NCBI GenBank assembly: GCA_039619475.1
Contig: CM077115.1
Span: 134,552,172-134,616,171 of the forward strand
Direction: 5' to 3'
DNA: 64,000 nt
Origin: Icerya purchasi
Lineage: Eukaryota > Arthropoda > Insecta > Hemiptera > Monophlebidae
In this document: one piece after another, positions 10,101 to 20,151 of the stretch
Layout: each line of letters starts with the position of its first letter
How positions within the stretch are numbered: the stretch's first letter is position 1
Notes under the pieces: model-generated
What the model was told of the DNA's origin: nothing
Databases searched by the model: none
Seen by the model: only the letters and a program-made list of their open reading frames with translations
Position numbers and translations under genes: made by a program

Positions 10101-10895
10101 GCATATTCTTACAGGGTACACAAAATTATTTTCGTCGAGTCCGTAAACGTTAATCGAACAATTCGCGTTATTTTTTTCGAACTGTTTAATATCGTCGAGA
10201 CTGGCTGGGAACGAAATTCCCTGCTAGTGGTACTTCGCGTCAAGCTCGGGCTTGTTTCTATAATTGTACATTTCGTGGGGTCTTATATTCACGAACTTTG
10301 CGAGCATCGAATATTTAAAACATAAATTGTCATGATTTTGTACGTTAATAATTGCTTTACGAGCACTAATAATTTTCGGTAGCGGTAAAAACGAAGACGC
10401 GCGCGACAAAATATTAGCAAAATTTAATTTTACCTCGAGGTAAACGATCCGGTCAATCGTCCAACCGGAGCCTTTCACGTGCTCGAAATTCGATATTTTT
10501 TCTTTAATTTTACAGAACGAAGTATCGAAAAAGTCGTCGAAATCGTCTCCCGCAACTAAATGTTTACAATCCGACGAAAAGTACGTTTGAGCGATATGAT
10601 CACCTTTAGTAATCGCGGTCGCGCGGCGGAACGTCGAATGCAATACCCTACTGCATTTTATCCCGGTAGCTATGTTATTAGAAATTAAATCTAAAATAGT
10701 CGGTTGTACTTTTTCTAAATATTTATCGATATCGCGAATATTAAAATTATCATTAACAATCCGGAACGTTGCGAGTCTTTTACGAAATTTAGTATCGATA
10801 TTTTCCACGTGGAATAATACGCGCGTCGGGAACATTTTAACTAACTCCGCGTTTGATGCTGCCATTATAATCACTATTAACAAAACAAAAAACAA
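7184..10895 (-). pseudogene. Polinton family B DNA polymerase (protein-primed), copy 1, with one stop, one frameshift and a lost Exo II residue
   Basis: The ATG is at 10893-10895. In order there are a polinton-specific N-terminal domain, a CRRC...H...C zinc-like motif, Exo I (YADYECF, about 9786-9806), an endonuclease VII-like insertion (CNICSK...RDHDHLTGKFRGAAHSKC, about 9340-9435), Exo II, Exo III (YLRTD, near 8840), palm motif A (DANNLYG, near 8490), NSSFGKT (near 8040) and the catalytic DTDS (near 7750). Breaks seen: TAG in frame at 10224-10226, and a one-base shift near 9003-9025 that moves the rest into another frame. Exo II reads NLTGYKSHL, with Lys where copy 2 has Asp, so proofreading would be lost as well. 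An acidic EEEEEEEE run comes from a CTT microsatellite at 9721-9742. The enzyme would replicate the element's linear genome. Confidence 0.93.
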
Positions 10896-10944
10896 ACGTT
10901 CAACAAAAATATTGTTTTGCTACACAAAACGGTTAGTAACACGG

Positions 10945-10958
10945 AACGTATTTATACA
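10945..10958 (-). promoter_or_regulatory. TATA box candidate for polymerase copy 1
   Basis: On the minus strand TATAAATACGTTCC lies about 50 bases before the polymerase ATG. The TATAAATAC core is shared with the copy 2 polymerase (42,011-42,019) and with the ATPase-side motif at 940-948 (plus strand). Function is inferred from position and recurrence. Confidence 0.45.
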
Positions 10959-11023
10959 ATTAAAAAAAAAACACTTTGAAAAAATAATTAGATCGCAGTG
11001 AGAAACACAAAACTATAACGCAC

Positions 11024-11170
11024 GAACTTGCAAACTCAAGTGATCGGAGAAATCTGATTTCTCCAGTTACCACCCTCGAATTTCTCCTTTGCGACGTGTC
11101 AAAACAAGTTTTTCGACAAAATATACCTGTAAAATCCGCTTTCGCAATATATTGAAACGGTACTATTCAA
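11024..11170 (-). repeat. Leader-like segment shared with the secreted-gene units
   Basis: These 147 bases resemble 14,652-14,800 in unit A and the matching places in units B (21,725-21,880) and C (49,560-49,715): common blocks include CTACCACCCTCG-like, TTTCTCCTTTGC and CTTTTG/CTGTAAAA flanking a GGTATAT junction. Here the segment lies 130 bases upstream of the polymerase start instead of upstream of the secreted gene. It contains a 19-base inverted repeat at 11,046-11,064 (GGAGAAATC-T-GATTTCTCC). On the minus strand CAG/GTATAT and TTTGCAAG/TTCG could be splice junctions, but this is speculative. Confidence 0.5.
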
Positions 11171-11194
11171 CTAGTCACCGCTTTTAATTTAAAT

Positions 11195-12032
11195 CCAGGG
11201 ATGCCAACCACGAGGTTTTACGCTCGTGGATTTTATTTATTTAGATTTTATTAAGTTAAGAATAATTTAAGTTTTTTGAAATTTTGAAGCATAAACAATA
11301 TATTAAAATAAACTGGATCACACCTATCTTTCGTTACCGGTCGACCGCTGAAAAACAATGATTAATTCGGATAATACGGATAAAATTTAATATAAACCGA
11401 TATATACAAATATAATACAAAATTCTATGTATCACTGTTGTCGGTGGATATCCGGGGTGATCCGTAGGTTGACGATGCGGCGGTCGGTTGTCACGGAACA
11501 ATTGGATTCGTCGTTGATTCTTTTAACGGACGTTCGATCGTTTCCAACTATTCTTTAATAAGGTCGCGAATTTCGGAGTTTTACTTTTCGAACAAATAAC
11601 TGTCTTTTTCAACTTGACCGAACGCGAAACTTCTGCCAAAACTAACTACTTCTCTTAGCAGGTCGCACAGGACTCCTCCGCAGATTGCTGGTAAACCCAA
11701 AACTAACGAACGTTGGCAAACGACTCGATTCAAAAGTGCGAAAACTAGAGACTAACTTCATCCAGCCAAAAGACCACTCACTTCCGTCTAAAAAATCTTC
11801 TTTTTTGTCGTCATTTCTATTCCGACCGCCTTCCGGTCCGTGTTGGCCGAATCAGGTAGATCTTATTGTTTTTTTCTGAACGGCGATTGGCCACCCCTCA
11901 CCGACAACAGTTTCATGCGAGCTCACATCCGCACCCGCATCACACATTCCACATTATTTTTATTATTATTTTTTTTTTATTATTATTTTATTTATTATTA
12001 TTTTTTAATACCCATGTAATGGACACATTACA
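11195..12032 (-). mobile_element. LTR-like repeat A, divergent copy
   Basis: About 838 bases alignable by eye to LTR B and LTR C: the CCACGAG/CTCGTGG hairpin near the low end, GGTCGACCGCTGAAAAAC, GGATCCGTGG-like blocks, a CCACATTCC block and the terminal TGTAATGGACACATTACA at 12,015-12,032. It is much more diverged than B and C are from each other, and lacks their low-coordinate TGTAACGG end; instead the sequence GGGATGCCAA abuts unrelated DNA. It may be the 3' LTR of unit A or an older solo LTR. Confidence 0.6.
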
Positions 12033-12392
12033 ATATCTTTATTTTAACGACGTATTTAGATCATGTAAGTGCCTGAAAAGTGACATTCTAAATGGATATT
12101 TATGAACCTTTCACAGCAACGGTCATGCGGTGCAGTGACCTTTTTTATTCCTTTATTTGAAAAGAACCTTTTTTGAAAAAATAAGCACGAACCCTAAACT
12201 ATTGTATATCTTTTTTTCTTTTTATTTATGCAAGATTATAATTTTTTACGTATGCATATGTGCTAAAATATTATATATGAAATAATAAAACTCATTGAAT
12301 AAAACAAAAAAATATATTTATAGTGTATATACAGAATTTTTGTTATTTATAAAAATATTTAAGGTATCTAAAATGCGTAATTTTTTATTTTT
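12033..12392. other. AT-rich spacer between LTR A and the secreted-protein gene
   Basis: About 360 bases with no ORF. It holds poly-T and poly-A runs and AATAAA-type signals on the minus strand just past the stop of the secreted-protein gene, as expected of its 3' untranslated region. Units B and C lack this spacer: their LTR abuts the truncated gene directly. Confidence 0.5.
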
Positions 12393-13505
12393 TTAAATTT
12401 TTTTAACATATTTACTTTCATCAATATTAATATTATATTTATTAATTGTACTTTTAAAATTTTTTATATTAAATGTAAAAATAAGTAATAAATTAACACG
12501 ATAATTATACGACGACTCGTAATCCAACATTTTAGAAAAAATATTGAAAAAAACTTTGTCGTCGATCGAGTTGTAATCGATTGTGATATAATTACAATCA
12601 GTCGTATATATATAGTCCTCGTCATCAAACATATTATTATTAAAATTAAAATTATTTATTACATTGTTTAATAAATTAATAATATAATAATAACACTCCT
12701 CCTCACAGTCAACCATATATATATAATTTTTTTTAATACTTAAGTAGATTGTATTAGATAAATCTAATTTTGTTTTCTGTATGCTTGTAAAGATCTCATA
12801 ATTATAAAAATTAATCGATTTTTCTTTACAACGCAAAAACAATTTATTATCAATAAAATTTTTACAATAAGATACAAAAGGATCAGCATGTTTCGGGATA
12901 TTATTCGAAAATAATATCCCTACACCATCAATGACTGTATGTTTATCCTTTTGTATCTTATTGTAAAAAGGATTACATTTATTATTATTAGTAATTAAAT
13001 CGAGTTTTGTTTTATGGTTATTTAAATCTAAATCTAAAATTTTTATTCTATTAAATAAATCCTTAATTAAAACATTGTACGGAATATTTAGATAGCGCGA
13101 GGTTCTCCATTTTAACTTATTTTTATAAAAGTCGTGCCGTGGGGAGGAGCATAAATTAAAAATAGTTTCATAATAATTTCGGAGATCTAACTCTAATATT
13201 GCTAATATAATTTCAATTTCCTTAATATAGAGATGTCTAATATTATCTACATTTAAATGAGGGAATATATCTCTTAAAATATGGTCGTAATTGCGCACGT
13301 GTATATTAAAATTATTTAATAGATGGTAGTCCCCACAAAGGAGAGCCTTATAATTTACGCTTTTACGACAGTAACATTTTATAGTATGTTGTTTATTATA
13401 ATATTTATTATTTACAACGTCATTACAAACACATTTTTCAATACCTTTTTTATTTTTTTTGGTAGATAAAAAACATGATATTAATGAAAGTAAAAATATC
13501 TTCAT
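12393..13505 (-). CDS. Predicted secreted protein of unknown family (family member A, intact)
   Basis: A 370-residue ORF from the ATG at 13,503-13,505. The N-terminus (MKIFLLSLISCFLS then KKNKK) looks like a short signal peptide. Next comes a cysteine-bearing segment (CVCNDVVNN, IKCYCRK, LLCGDYHLL), then a largely helical, Asn/Lys/Ile-rich body with CSSPRHDFYKN and DGVGILFSN segments and a C-terminal YITIDYNSIDDKVFF region. The Asn richness fits the AT-rich base composition. Three further copies in this window are truncated or broken, so it is a duplicated family. A 3' splice-like site (poly-T then CAG) at 13,534-13,536 precedes the start by 28 bases, suggesting a spliced leader. I do not recognise the family. 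Secretion is inferred from the N-terminus only. Confidence 0.6.
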   Translation of the reverse strand: MKIFLLSLISCFLSTKKNKKGIEKCVCNDVVNNKYYNKQHTIKCYCRKSVNYKALLCGDYHLLNNFNIHVRNYDHILRDIFPHLNVDNIRHLYIKEIEIILAILELDLRNYYETIFNLCSSPRHDFYKNKLKWRTSRYLNIPYNVLIKDLFNRIKILDLDLNNHKTKLDLITNNNKCNPFYNKIQKDKHTVIDGVGILFSNNIPKHADPFVSYCKNFIDNKLFLRCKEKSINFYNYEIFTSIQKTKLDLSNTIYLSIKKNYIYMVDCEEECYYYIINLLNNVINNFNFNNNMFDDEDYIYTTDCNYITIDYNSIDDKVFFNIFSKMLDYESSYNYRVNLLLIFTFNIKNFKSTINKYNINIDESKYVKKI

Positions 13506-14541
13506 GATGTTGAAGTGAAAGGGGATTTGTTACCTGAAAAAAAATTGTATGGGTACGATCTTTAGATTTTTATTTTTTACATTTTTTTTTTTTATTTATT
13601 TTTTTTTATTTTATAAAAGAAGGGAAGTATATTATAGCAGAGTAATCAATATTGTATCATTTTTTCTTTTTCTAAGAAGAAAATCATCATGTATTAAGTC
13701 AGAATTTTCTTTTTTTTTTTTCAGCATTTTGGTTTCGTAGATGTAAATAAAAAATGTAGTGAGATAAAACATCACATAATGAAATAACATAAATATAAAT
13801 CAACAACATATTCACAGGTAAAAGGAGATATGGTAGAGAAGTAAAATCGGAAAAATAAATCGATTTCATGGATATTAAATGTGTTATATATTAAACGTAA
13901 ATAAATAGATAAGTTAAGTACTCACAAACAGCAAAAGATCCAAAAAATGAAAAATGAGTTTTGAAGGCTAGGTCGTAAAAATCCGCTTCTGTGATCAGAT
14001 CAATCCCGTGCTGAATGTAATTTGCCTCGTGGTTGGCTGTGAATATAAATCTGTATCTATAATGATCTGCTGTCACTCACGAAACTGCTCACACCAAATT
14101 ATTTTTCCAAAGAAAAATCCAGGAATACACTAAAAGAAATGTTGTTCATACACATGAGGTAATTAATATAATGTAAATTAAAATAAAAATGTATGAAATT
14201 CTATCGTAAACAAAAAAGTAAAATAATTTTATCTCGGGTAAATATATTTCATTACTTCTATGGGGAAAGAAAAATATATTAAATGTATACTTCGTTTAAG
14301 TTTTACAGATATATTTTTTAATAAATCAATAATAATGAGTATTGTAGGAGATCAAAAAAAAAAGTAATCCACAAAAGAGAAATAAATTATTTGTTTGTAT
14401 GAGTATTAGAAGAAGAATCTTTGATATTTTAATATTGAATAGAATGCTAATTTTTTATAGTACCATATCGTATAAAATAACGATCACATAGAGAAAATAT
14501 TTCAAATAAATAAAATACAAACGTATAATTTGTACTTACCA
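13506..14541 (-). other. Spliced-leader-like region upstream of the secreted gene (unit A)
   Basis: Two splice donors read on the minus strand: GTGAGT (plus 13,920-13,925) and CTG/GTAAGTACA (plus 14,534-14,539). The first pairs with the acceptor at 13,534-13,536 to define an intron of about 390 bases. The second donor is retained in units B (21,645-21,650) and C (49,480-49,485). The exon between (about 13,926-14,090) contains an open frame whose B and C relatives diverge by indels, so it is more likely untranslated. Retained donors in three copies support real splicing, but no transcript evidence is available. Confidence 0.4.
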
Positions 14542-15812
14542 GATTAAATAAATGATGGACGGATGATTAAATAAAACTTTGAAAAAATCTTTTTAAAAAT
14601 CGTTTTAAAAACTTTGAAAACTGTTGATCTTCAGTGTTAACTGAGCGACTGCACAAATTCAAGTGATCGTGGAGTTCGAATTTTCTCCAGCTACCACCCT
14701 CGTATTTTTCCTTTGCACCATTAAAAAAAAACAGGTTTCTTCGGTACATATACCTTCAAAAGTCGCCTTCGCAAATTTCGTCGAAGATTGGTATTGTAAC
14801 GGTACATTTTTACAAACGGATAGTCGAGCAACGTGACCGGACAGAAAAGATACTTAGAATTTATAAATCGGTTATTTACGACCCATCAATGTTGAGGTAT
14901 AACAATCATTAGTCATGTTGTAGCGGTCTCAGATCATTAGCCCCTTTGTTCAAACGAAGATGACCGTAAGAGACAAATGTGTATCATACCTGCATGCATG
15001 CAATGAAGAAAAAAAAACATGTTTCTTCGGTACATATACCTTCAAAAGTCGTTTTCGTTAATTTCGTCGAAGATTGGTATTGTAACGGTACATTTTTACA
15101 AATGGATAGCCTTACAACGCGAATGTTGTTGTTCGGAGACAACTGGAGCCTTTTTTCGATGTATTTTTTTTGTTTTTTCACGATCGAGGCGATGGATAAT
15201 ATAATATTCTATATCACACACACACATACACTCTCTCACTCACTCGTCCATCACAATTAGCGACATTTTTTTCTGGAACCGCGTTTTTTCTTCCAATACA
15301 GCATGTCTTGTAAAACCAGCAGGATTTTTCGATCTGTCTGTCACTCTGTCTCTCTCCACCGCTCTCTCTCTCTCTCACTACACATTTAGCATCGGCGAAA
15401 CTTACACACACTCATGTATATCGCGGAAAAATAATTTACGAAATATAAAATATTAATTAATGTGAGAATCATACACGCATATTTTTATTAAATGTATGTT
15501 CCATATATATTACGATATGTTAGTTCTTCGGGAACTAAATGACATGTTATTTATCAATATCCTTTCCCGTCATACCACCATATAGCTATATATTTACGTG
15601 ATAAGAAATTATAATAAAAATAATTATATAATATGGAAAAATAAAATTATAGATGAAAAAAAATACTTTAACGCAATGACGTTTGCATGCAAGAATATGA
15701 ACGGAGCATTTTTCGTCGCGGGCGCGTCTATACTTGTAAAAATATGAAAGATCGTTAAAAAAAATATATATGTATCGTATGTATAATAATATATTACATA
15801 TACTTTGGAATA

Positions 15813-16180
15813 AATTAAAATTTAGACTTTGAAATATATTAAAACAATCGCGGTATCGGGAACGGAGCGCGTGTGTGCGTGGGATATCGCTGTGGACATT
15901 GGAATATGCATGGGATCGGCGTGTGCGCTTTTGCGACGGAGAACGTTATATTGGATATATGCGCGGGATCGGGACGTGCGTCTTGGCATATGGCAGTAAG
16001 ATCGGGGACTCGGGAAAATTAAAATTTAGACTTTGAAATATATTAAAACAATCGCGGTATCGGGAACGGAGCGCGTGTGTGCGCGGGATATCGGTGTGGA
16101 CATCAGAATATGTGGGGGATCTGCGCGTGCGCTTTCGCGACGGCGACCTGAGCGTGCGCGAGAACGAAATATACGTGTGA
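15813..16180. repeat. Tandem duplication of 204 bases, unit A only
   Basis: AATTAAAATTTAGACTTTG starts at 15,813 and again at 16,017, each followed by ATCGCGGTATCGGGAACGGA and a GTGTGTGCG block. Units B and C carry one copy (about 29,630 and 50,715), so the duplication arose in A. Confidence 0.75.
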
Positions 16181-16199
16181 AAGGTGTAACGGAGGTGTT

Positions 16200-16728
16200 G
16201 GGTTAGATTTACGCTTTAAATAATATATTGGGGTTAAATTTTGGAATTTTCATACTTATGCCCTGAATTTTGAAAAAAAATTGCAGTACCATAGCAGGAC
16301 TGGCGGGGTCAGCGGAGACTTGGGTTACTTTCGGACATTAATTAATATACTTATGTTAATTAATAATCGGTTTGGTTTATCAGAGACGAGCGGGACACGT
16401 ATGGGGGAATTTTGGAGAAATTTGGGGAACTTGGGGGAACTTTCAGCACCTGGACACTAATTGGGGTTACTTGCGCCCCAGAATAACACTTTGGGTAGTT
16501 TATTGACCTCGGGACACTGTTTGGATGTTCGGTTTATTGGAAACGTGCGGGAACCGTCCAGGGAAACTCAGAGGAATCGGGGGAAACTTGGGTGAATTTT
16601 GACCACCTGGACATGAATTGGGGTGAATTTCGTGTTCGGATTACCGGTCTGGGGTGACTTTTCGCCTCCGGGACAGAAATTGGGGTTCGGATTAGCGGAC
16701 CTCCCAGTTCCTGTATTTATCGACTACT
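16200..16728. repeat. G-rich degenerate repeat tract
   Basis: This tract is plus-strand G-rich, with spaced runs of three to five G (GGGGGAATTTTGG, TTGGGGAACTTGGGGGAAC) and repeated phrases such as CACCTGGACACTAATTGGGG and CACCTGGACATGAATTGGGG. It is present in units B (29,930-30,330) and C (50,990-51,405). No coding potential is consistent across copies. It marks the junction between the unit and the gag-like region. Confidence 0.55.
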
Positions 16729-17066
16729 CCCGTTCCTCTATACCGATTCTTTACCAGTACTATTATTATAAAACTTAACTCTTATTTACATTCTATCTTT
16801 ACTACCGAAATTCTAGTAATTCATATTCGGTTCAAATTACAAAAATTTATACTAATTATTCCCTTTTTTATATTTACAACTTTATCGCAATTAGTCGAAT
16901 TCCCTTTAAATTTTATTAATAACATTTAACTTTTCATTCTCTCTTAACATTAGTAGCTGTTTTAGCCACTCTCTTCCTATTACATTTACTTATTAATTTA
17001 ATTTCTATTTACATTATTTACAATTAAACTATCTAAAATATTTGATTTCATTCAATTACTCATATT
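16729..17066. other. Degraded internal region of the LTR element
   Basis: AT-rich sequence downstream (minus strand) of the gag-like frame, in the place where the related copy has an SGNH-hydrolase segment (51,651-52,010). I cannot see that domain here. No gene is supported. Confidence 0.4.
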
Positions 17067-18380
17067 TCAGGTAATTACTCCGTAGAAACCATCGCACCAA
17101 ATATGTAACTGCGATACACTCCCACGCCTACCATAACTTGTTGTGTTTCTATTTGTAAGGAACACTTTTCCTGTAATCGGTATGATCCTTTCCTTTGCTT
17201 GGATCTTTTCTTTCCATTTACTATTCGCTATTTCGTGTATACTGGGTCTGATAAGTTTACATGTTTTAAATTTATTTAAACGGTTTTTATTTGTTCTCCT
17301 ATTTAGATCATGGTTAGATCGTCCTTTTCTCAATTTACTACGACGCTCATTAATTAATCTTACAGAGGCCTTGTGATAATTTTTATTTTCTTCTACACTT
17401 TCACTTAACATTCCCTGACTCCGAATCTCTTTTTCGCTCGCCCGTAATATTTTGTCTTTTTTCTCACTGATTTCTCTTAATCGATTTTTCTTATTCTTCC
17501 GACTTCTACATCGGTCTTCACTTAGTGTTTCTATTTTCATATTCGCCTTAAATTTTACATTACGGATTCTCTTAGACATCCTATAAATTACATTCCCAAT
17601 TGATTTCCTTAAGAAATCACTGATACCTTTGTTTTTTACTCCACTAGAATTGTTAATTCTTTTAATGACCTCATTCTTACCAATTTTAATTTTTACCTCA
17701 ATCTCTAACTTTGGGAAATTAAATTCTCTATTTACTCCGATTTTGTACCTTGTTCCACTTTCCGTCTTGGTACTTAGATTGACTTTGTTTTTCTCGATTT
17801 CCTCATCGAGCTCTTTAACTCTCTCAGTTTTTTCCATCAGCTCTTTCTTTCGTGAAGCTCTTTTCCATTCTGAGTGTAATTTATACTCGCTTTCTTCATT
17901 TCCTTTCTCATTACGCTCCCTTGGTCTTATTATACGCTCCTCTTTATCCTTCCCAATCTCCTTTTCCCGTTCTTCTCTCTCTTTCTCTATTACCTTCATG
18001 ACTCTCTTCATCTCGGCACGATCGGCCTTCCGGTCTTTCTCTATGCTCTTCTTATCCTCTTCGACAGGCTCTTCTAACTCCTCTACTTTCTCCTCGACCA
18101 TCAGGGTTATTTCATTTTTAAAGTTACTAAATTTATTATTAATATTGAGTTCGTCTAATTTGTTATTGAGTTCTGATTTTTGCTCATCAAATTTGTTATT
18201 GAATTCTGATTTTTGTTCATCTCATTTTTTATTAACTTCTATAAATTCATTATTAACTTCTTTAAATTGATTATTAGCTTCTTTAAATTGATTATTAACT
18301 TCTTTAAATTGATTATTCATTTGAGCATTCATCATCTCAAATTGAGACTTATAAAAATTAATTAATTCAGCGTTATCCAT
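17067..18380 (-). pseudogene. Gag-like coiled-coil ORF of the LTR element, copy 1
   Basis: The frame begins at the ATG at 18,378-18,380, about 130 bases after the LTR, and runs to 17,067 with one in-frame TGA at 18,222-18,224. The N-terminal part has repeats of the form NNQFKEV, and the body is a highly charged coiled coil (MVEEKVEEL, EKDRKADRAEMK, EKEREEREKE), basic toward the C-terminus. The related copy at 52,896-53,384 shares the MVEEKV and RKADRAEM segments. Position after a primer-binding-like site identifies it as the gag-like product of an LTR retroelement. There is no zinc knuckle, protease or reverse transcriptase in this copy, so the element looks non-autonomous. Confidence 0.6.
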
Positions 18381-18471
18381 TTTTATTTACTTAATTTAAA
18401 GTTCGAAATTTATATCAAAATTAATGTTTAATTATTTATTTTATTTTATTTTAATGGTTCGTTCCCACGAA

Positions 18472-18494
18472 GGATAAAAATTTTTATTTTATCC
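18472..18494 (-). promoter_or_regulatory. Leader hairpin between primer site and gag, copy 1
   Basis: An 8-bp perfect inverted repeat, GGATAAAA/TTTTATCC with a 7-base loop. The equivalent place in the other copy (53,456-53,479) has GGAACAAT/ATTGTTCC. Three base pairs differ on both sides with pairing kept, evidence for a selected RNA structure in the genomic RNA leader. Confidence 0.6.
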
Positions 18495-18511
18495 CCACCA
18501 GGGATGCCAAA
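18495..18511 (-). promoter_or_regulatory. Primer-binding-like site next to LTR B
   Basis: On the minus strand, two bases after the end of the LTR (CCGTTACA), the sequence is TGGCATCCCTGGTGGGG. It starts with TGG, as expected of a site complementary to a tRNA 3' CCA end. The same sequence lies next to LTR C (53,480-53,496). I cannot assign the tRNA. Confidence 0.5.
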
Positions 18512-19335
18512 TGTAACGGTTCTAAACGTTAGCTTGGTCCTCGGGGATGCCAACCACGAGGTTTTATCCTCGTGGATTTTCTTTATTTTTTAGTTTTTAT
18601 CAAATTTTTAAAATATGAGGATTTGAATAGATTACTTTCAGAACTTTTGAAAATGAACAATATATTATATAAAAAGGACACTTCTTTACCAGTCGACCAC
18701 TGAAAAACACAATATTAATTTATGAATACAGCAACAACAATAACATACAGAATTAATTAACGATAAAACAAAATGGTATGTAACACTGTTGCCGGCGGTG
18801 GTCCGTGGTCCGTGAATCTGCGTTGCGTTGACTGGCTGATGAATTCCAATAGTCACGATTCGTTTATATCTTTTCCGAATTTCAAAATTTTCGTTATTAA
18901 CGATTTTTTGTCACCTTTACCATTACGACCGAACACTTTAACCAACGATAGGTAAAAAACTCCTTATAGAACGAACTCATCGGAGGTACGAGACATAACT
19001 CAATGGCGGTAGAAAAAGAACTAACTGACTGAAGGTAAAACTGCGACTGACTCTATAAGGCTATCACTACCTTTCTCCCTAAAATCTTCTTCTCGATTTT
19101 CCAAAATTTCGACCGCCTATTCGACCATGACCGCTGGACTTGGCCGAATCAAGTAGATCCTTTTTGTTTCCTGTGGGATGCTGATTGGCTGGTCCCACCG
19201 ACCACAGTTCCATGCACGCGCACACTCGCACCCGCACCACACATTCCAAATTATTTTTATTTTATTTATTTCTTTATTTACTTTTTTCTTTTATTTTCTA
19301 AAATTTTATAAGTTCCATGTAATGGATACATTACA
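18512..19335 (-). mobile_element. LTR B (824 bases)
   Basis: Bounded by TG...CA on both strands: TGTAACGG at 18,512 and CATTACA ending at 19,335. It is similar throughout to LTR C (53,497-54,326). It contains the CCACGAGG/CCTCGTGG hairpin (18,554-18,575) near its transcript 3' end. On its low-coordinate side are the primer-binding-like site and gag-like ORF, so it serves as the 5' LTR for unit A. On its high-coordinate side it abuts the truncated secreted gene of unit B, as a 3' LTR would. Confidence 0.75.
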
Positions 19336-20151
19336 ATAAAAACATGATCCTCCTCCTCACAATCTATCTTATATATATAATTCTTTTTAATGTTAAAGTT
19401 GATTGCATTAGATAAATCTAATATTGTTTTTTGTATGCTTGTAAAGATCTCATAATTATAAAAATTAATCGATTTTTCATTACAACGCAAAAACAATTTA
19501 TTATCAATAAAATTTTTACAATATGATACAAAAGGATAAGCATGTTTCGGGATACTATTCGAAAATAATACCCCTACACTGTCAATGACTGTATGTTTAT
19601 CCTTTGTATCATATTGTAAAAAGGATTACATTTTTTATTATTATTACTATTATTATGACTAAATAAATGTAATTCCATTTTATATTCAGATAAGTCTAAA
19701 TTTAATATATTTTTGATATTAAATAAATCATTAATTATAACATTGTATGGCATATTTTGATAATGTGAGGTTCTACTTTTTAGCTTATCTTTATAAAAGT
19801 CATGCCGCGGGGAGGAGCATAAATTAAAAACAGTTTCATAATATTTACAGAGATCTAACTCTAATATAGCTAACATAATTTTAATTTCCTTAATATATAC
19901 TGGTTCTAACGATATTTACAGGGAGTAGGAGAAATAAACGATTTAAAATGTGATCATCCCAAATGTTAAGCAGGTGGATAATTTATGCAAAGCAATTTCT
20001 TATAATTAACACTTTTATGACAATAACATTTTATAGTATGTTGTAAATTATTATAATATTTATTATTTACAACATCTTTTTCATTACTTTTTTTATTTTT
20101 TTTCTTTGTTATAATACATGATAATAACAAAGAAATTGCAAAAGATTTCAT
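19336..20151 (-). pseudogene. Secreted-protein family member B, truncated and frameshifted
   Basis: The start (ATG at 20,149-20,151) keeps a signal-like N-terminus (MKSFAISLLLSCI) and the IKCYC/VNYK segment, then the frame ends at 19,966. Family-like segments continue in other frames at 19,876-19,574 (CSSPRHDFYKD) and 19,496-19,336 (FLRCNEKSINFYNYEIFTS). The gene is cut by LTR B at DCEEEDHV, so the C-terminal third found in copy A is missing. Copy C has exactly the same junction. The product would be non-functional. Confidence 0.8.

Larger units (their letters stand above)
13506..16728. repeat. Unit A: about 3.2 kb repeated with units B and C
   Basis: The whole interval from just upstream of the secreted gene to the CGACTACT sequence at about 16,728 recurs in unit B (20,152-22,509 plus 29,249-30,340) and unit C (31,464-31,890 plus 48,423-51,420). 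It includes the leader exons, two tandem relatives of a segment that reads GTTTCTTCGGTACATATACC (14,735-14,860 and 15,015-15,125), a CA/CT-rich microsatellite zone (15,215-15,415) and a G-rich tract. Beyond about 15,420 no ORF is supported. Unit A is more diverged from B and C than these are from each other. Confidence 0.8.

Noticed and set aside
13891..14076. 61-codon minus-strand ORF upstream of the secreted gene
   Set aside because: The corresponding parts of units B and C have indels that destroy the frame, so it is more likely an untranslated leader exon.
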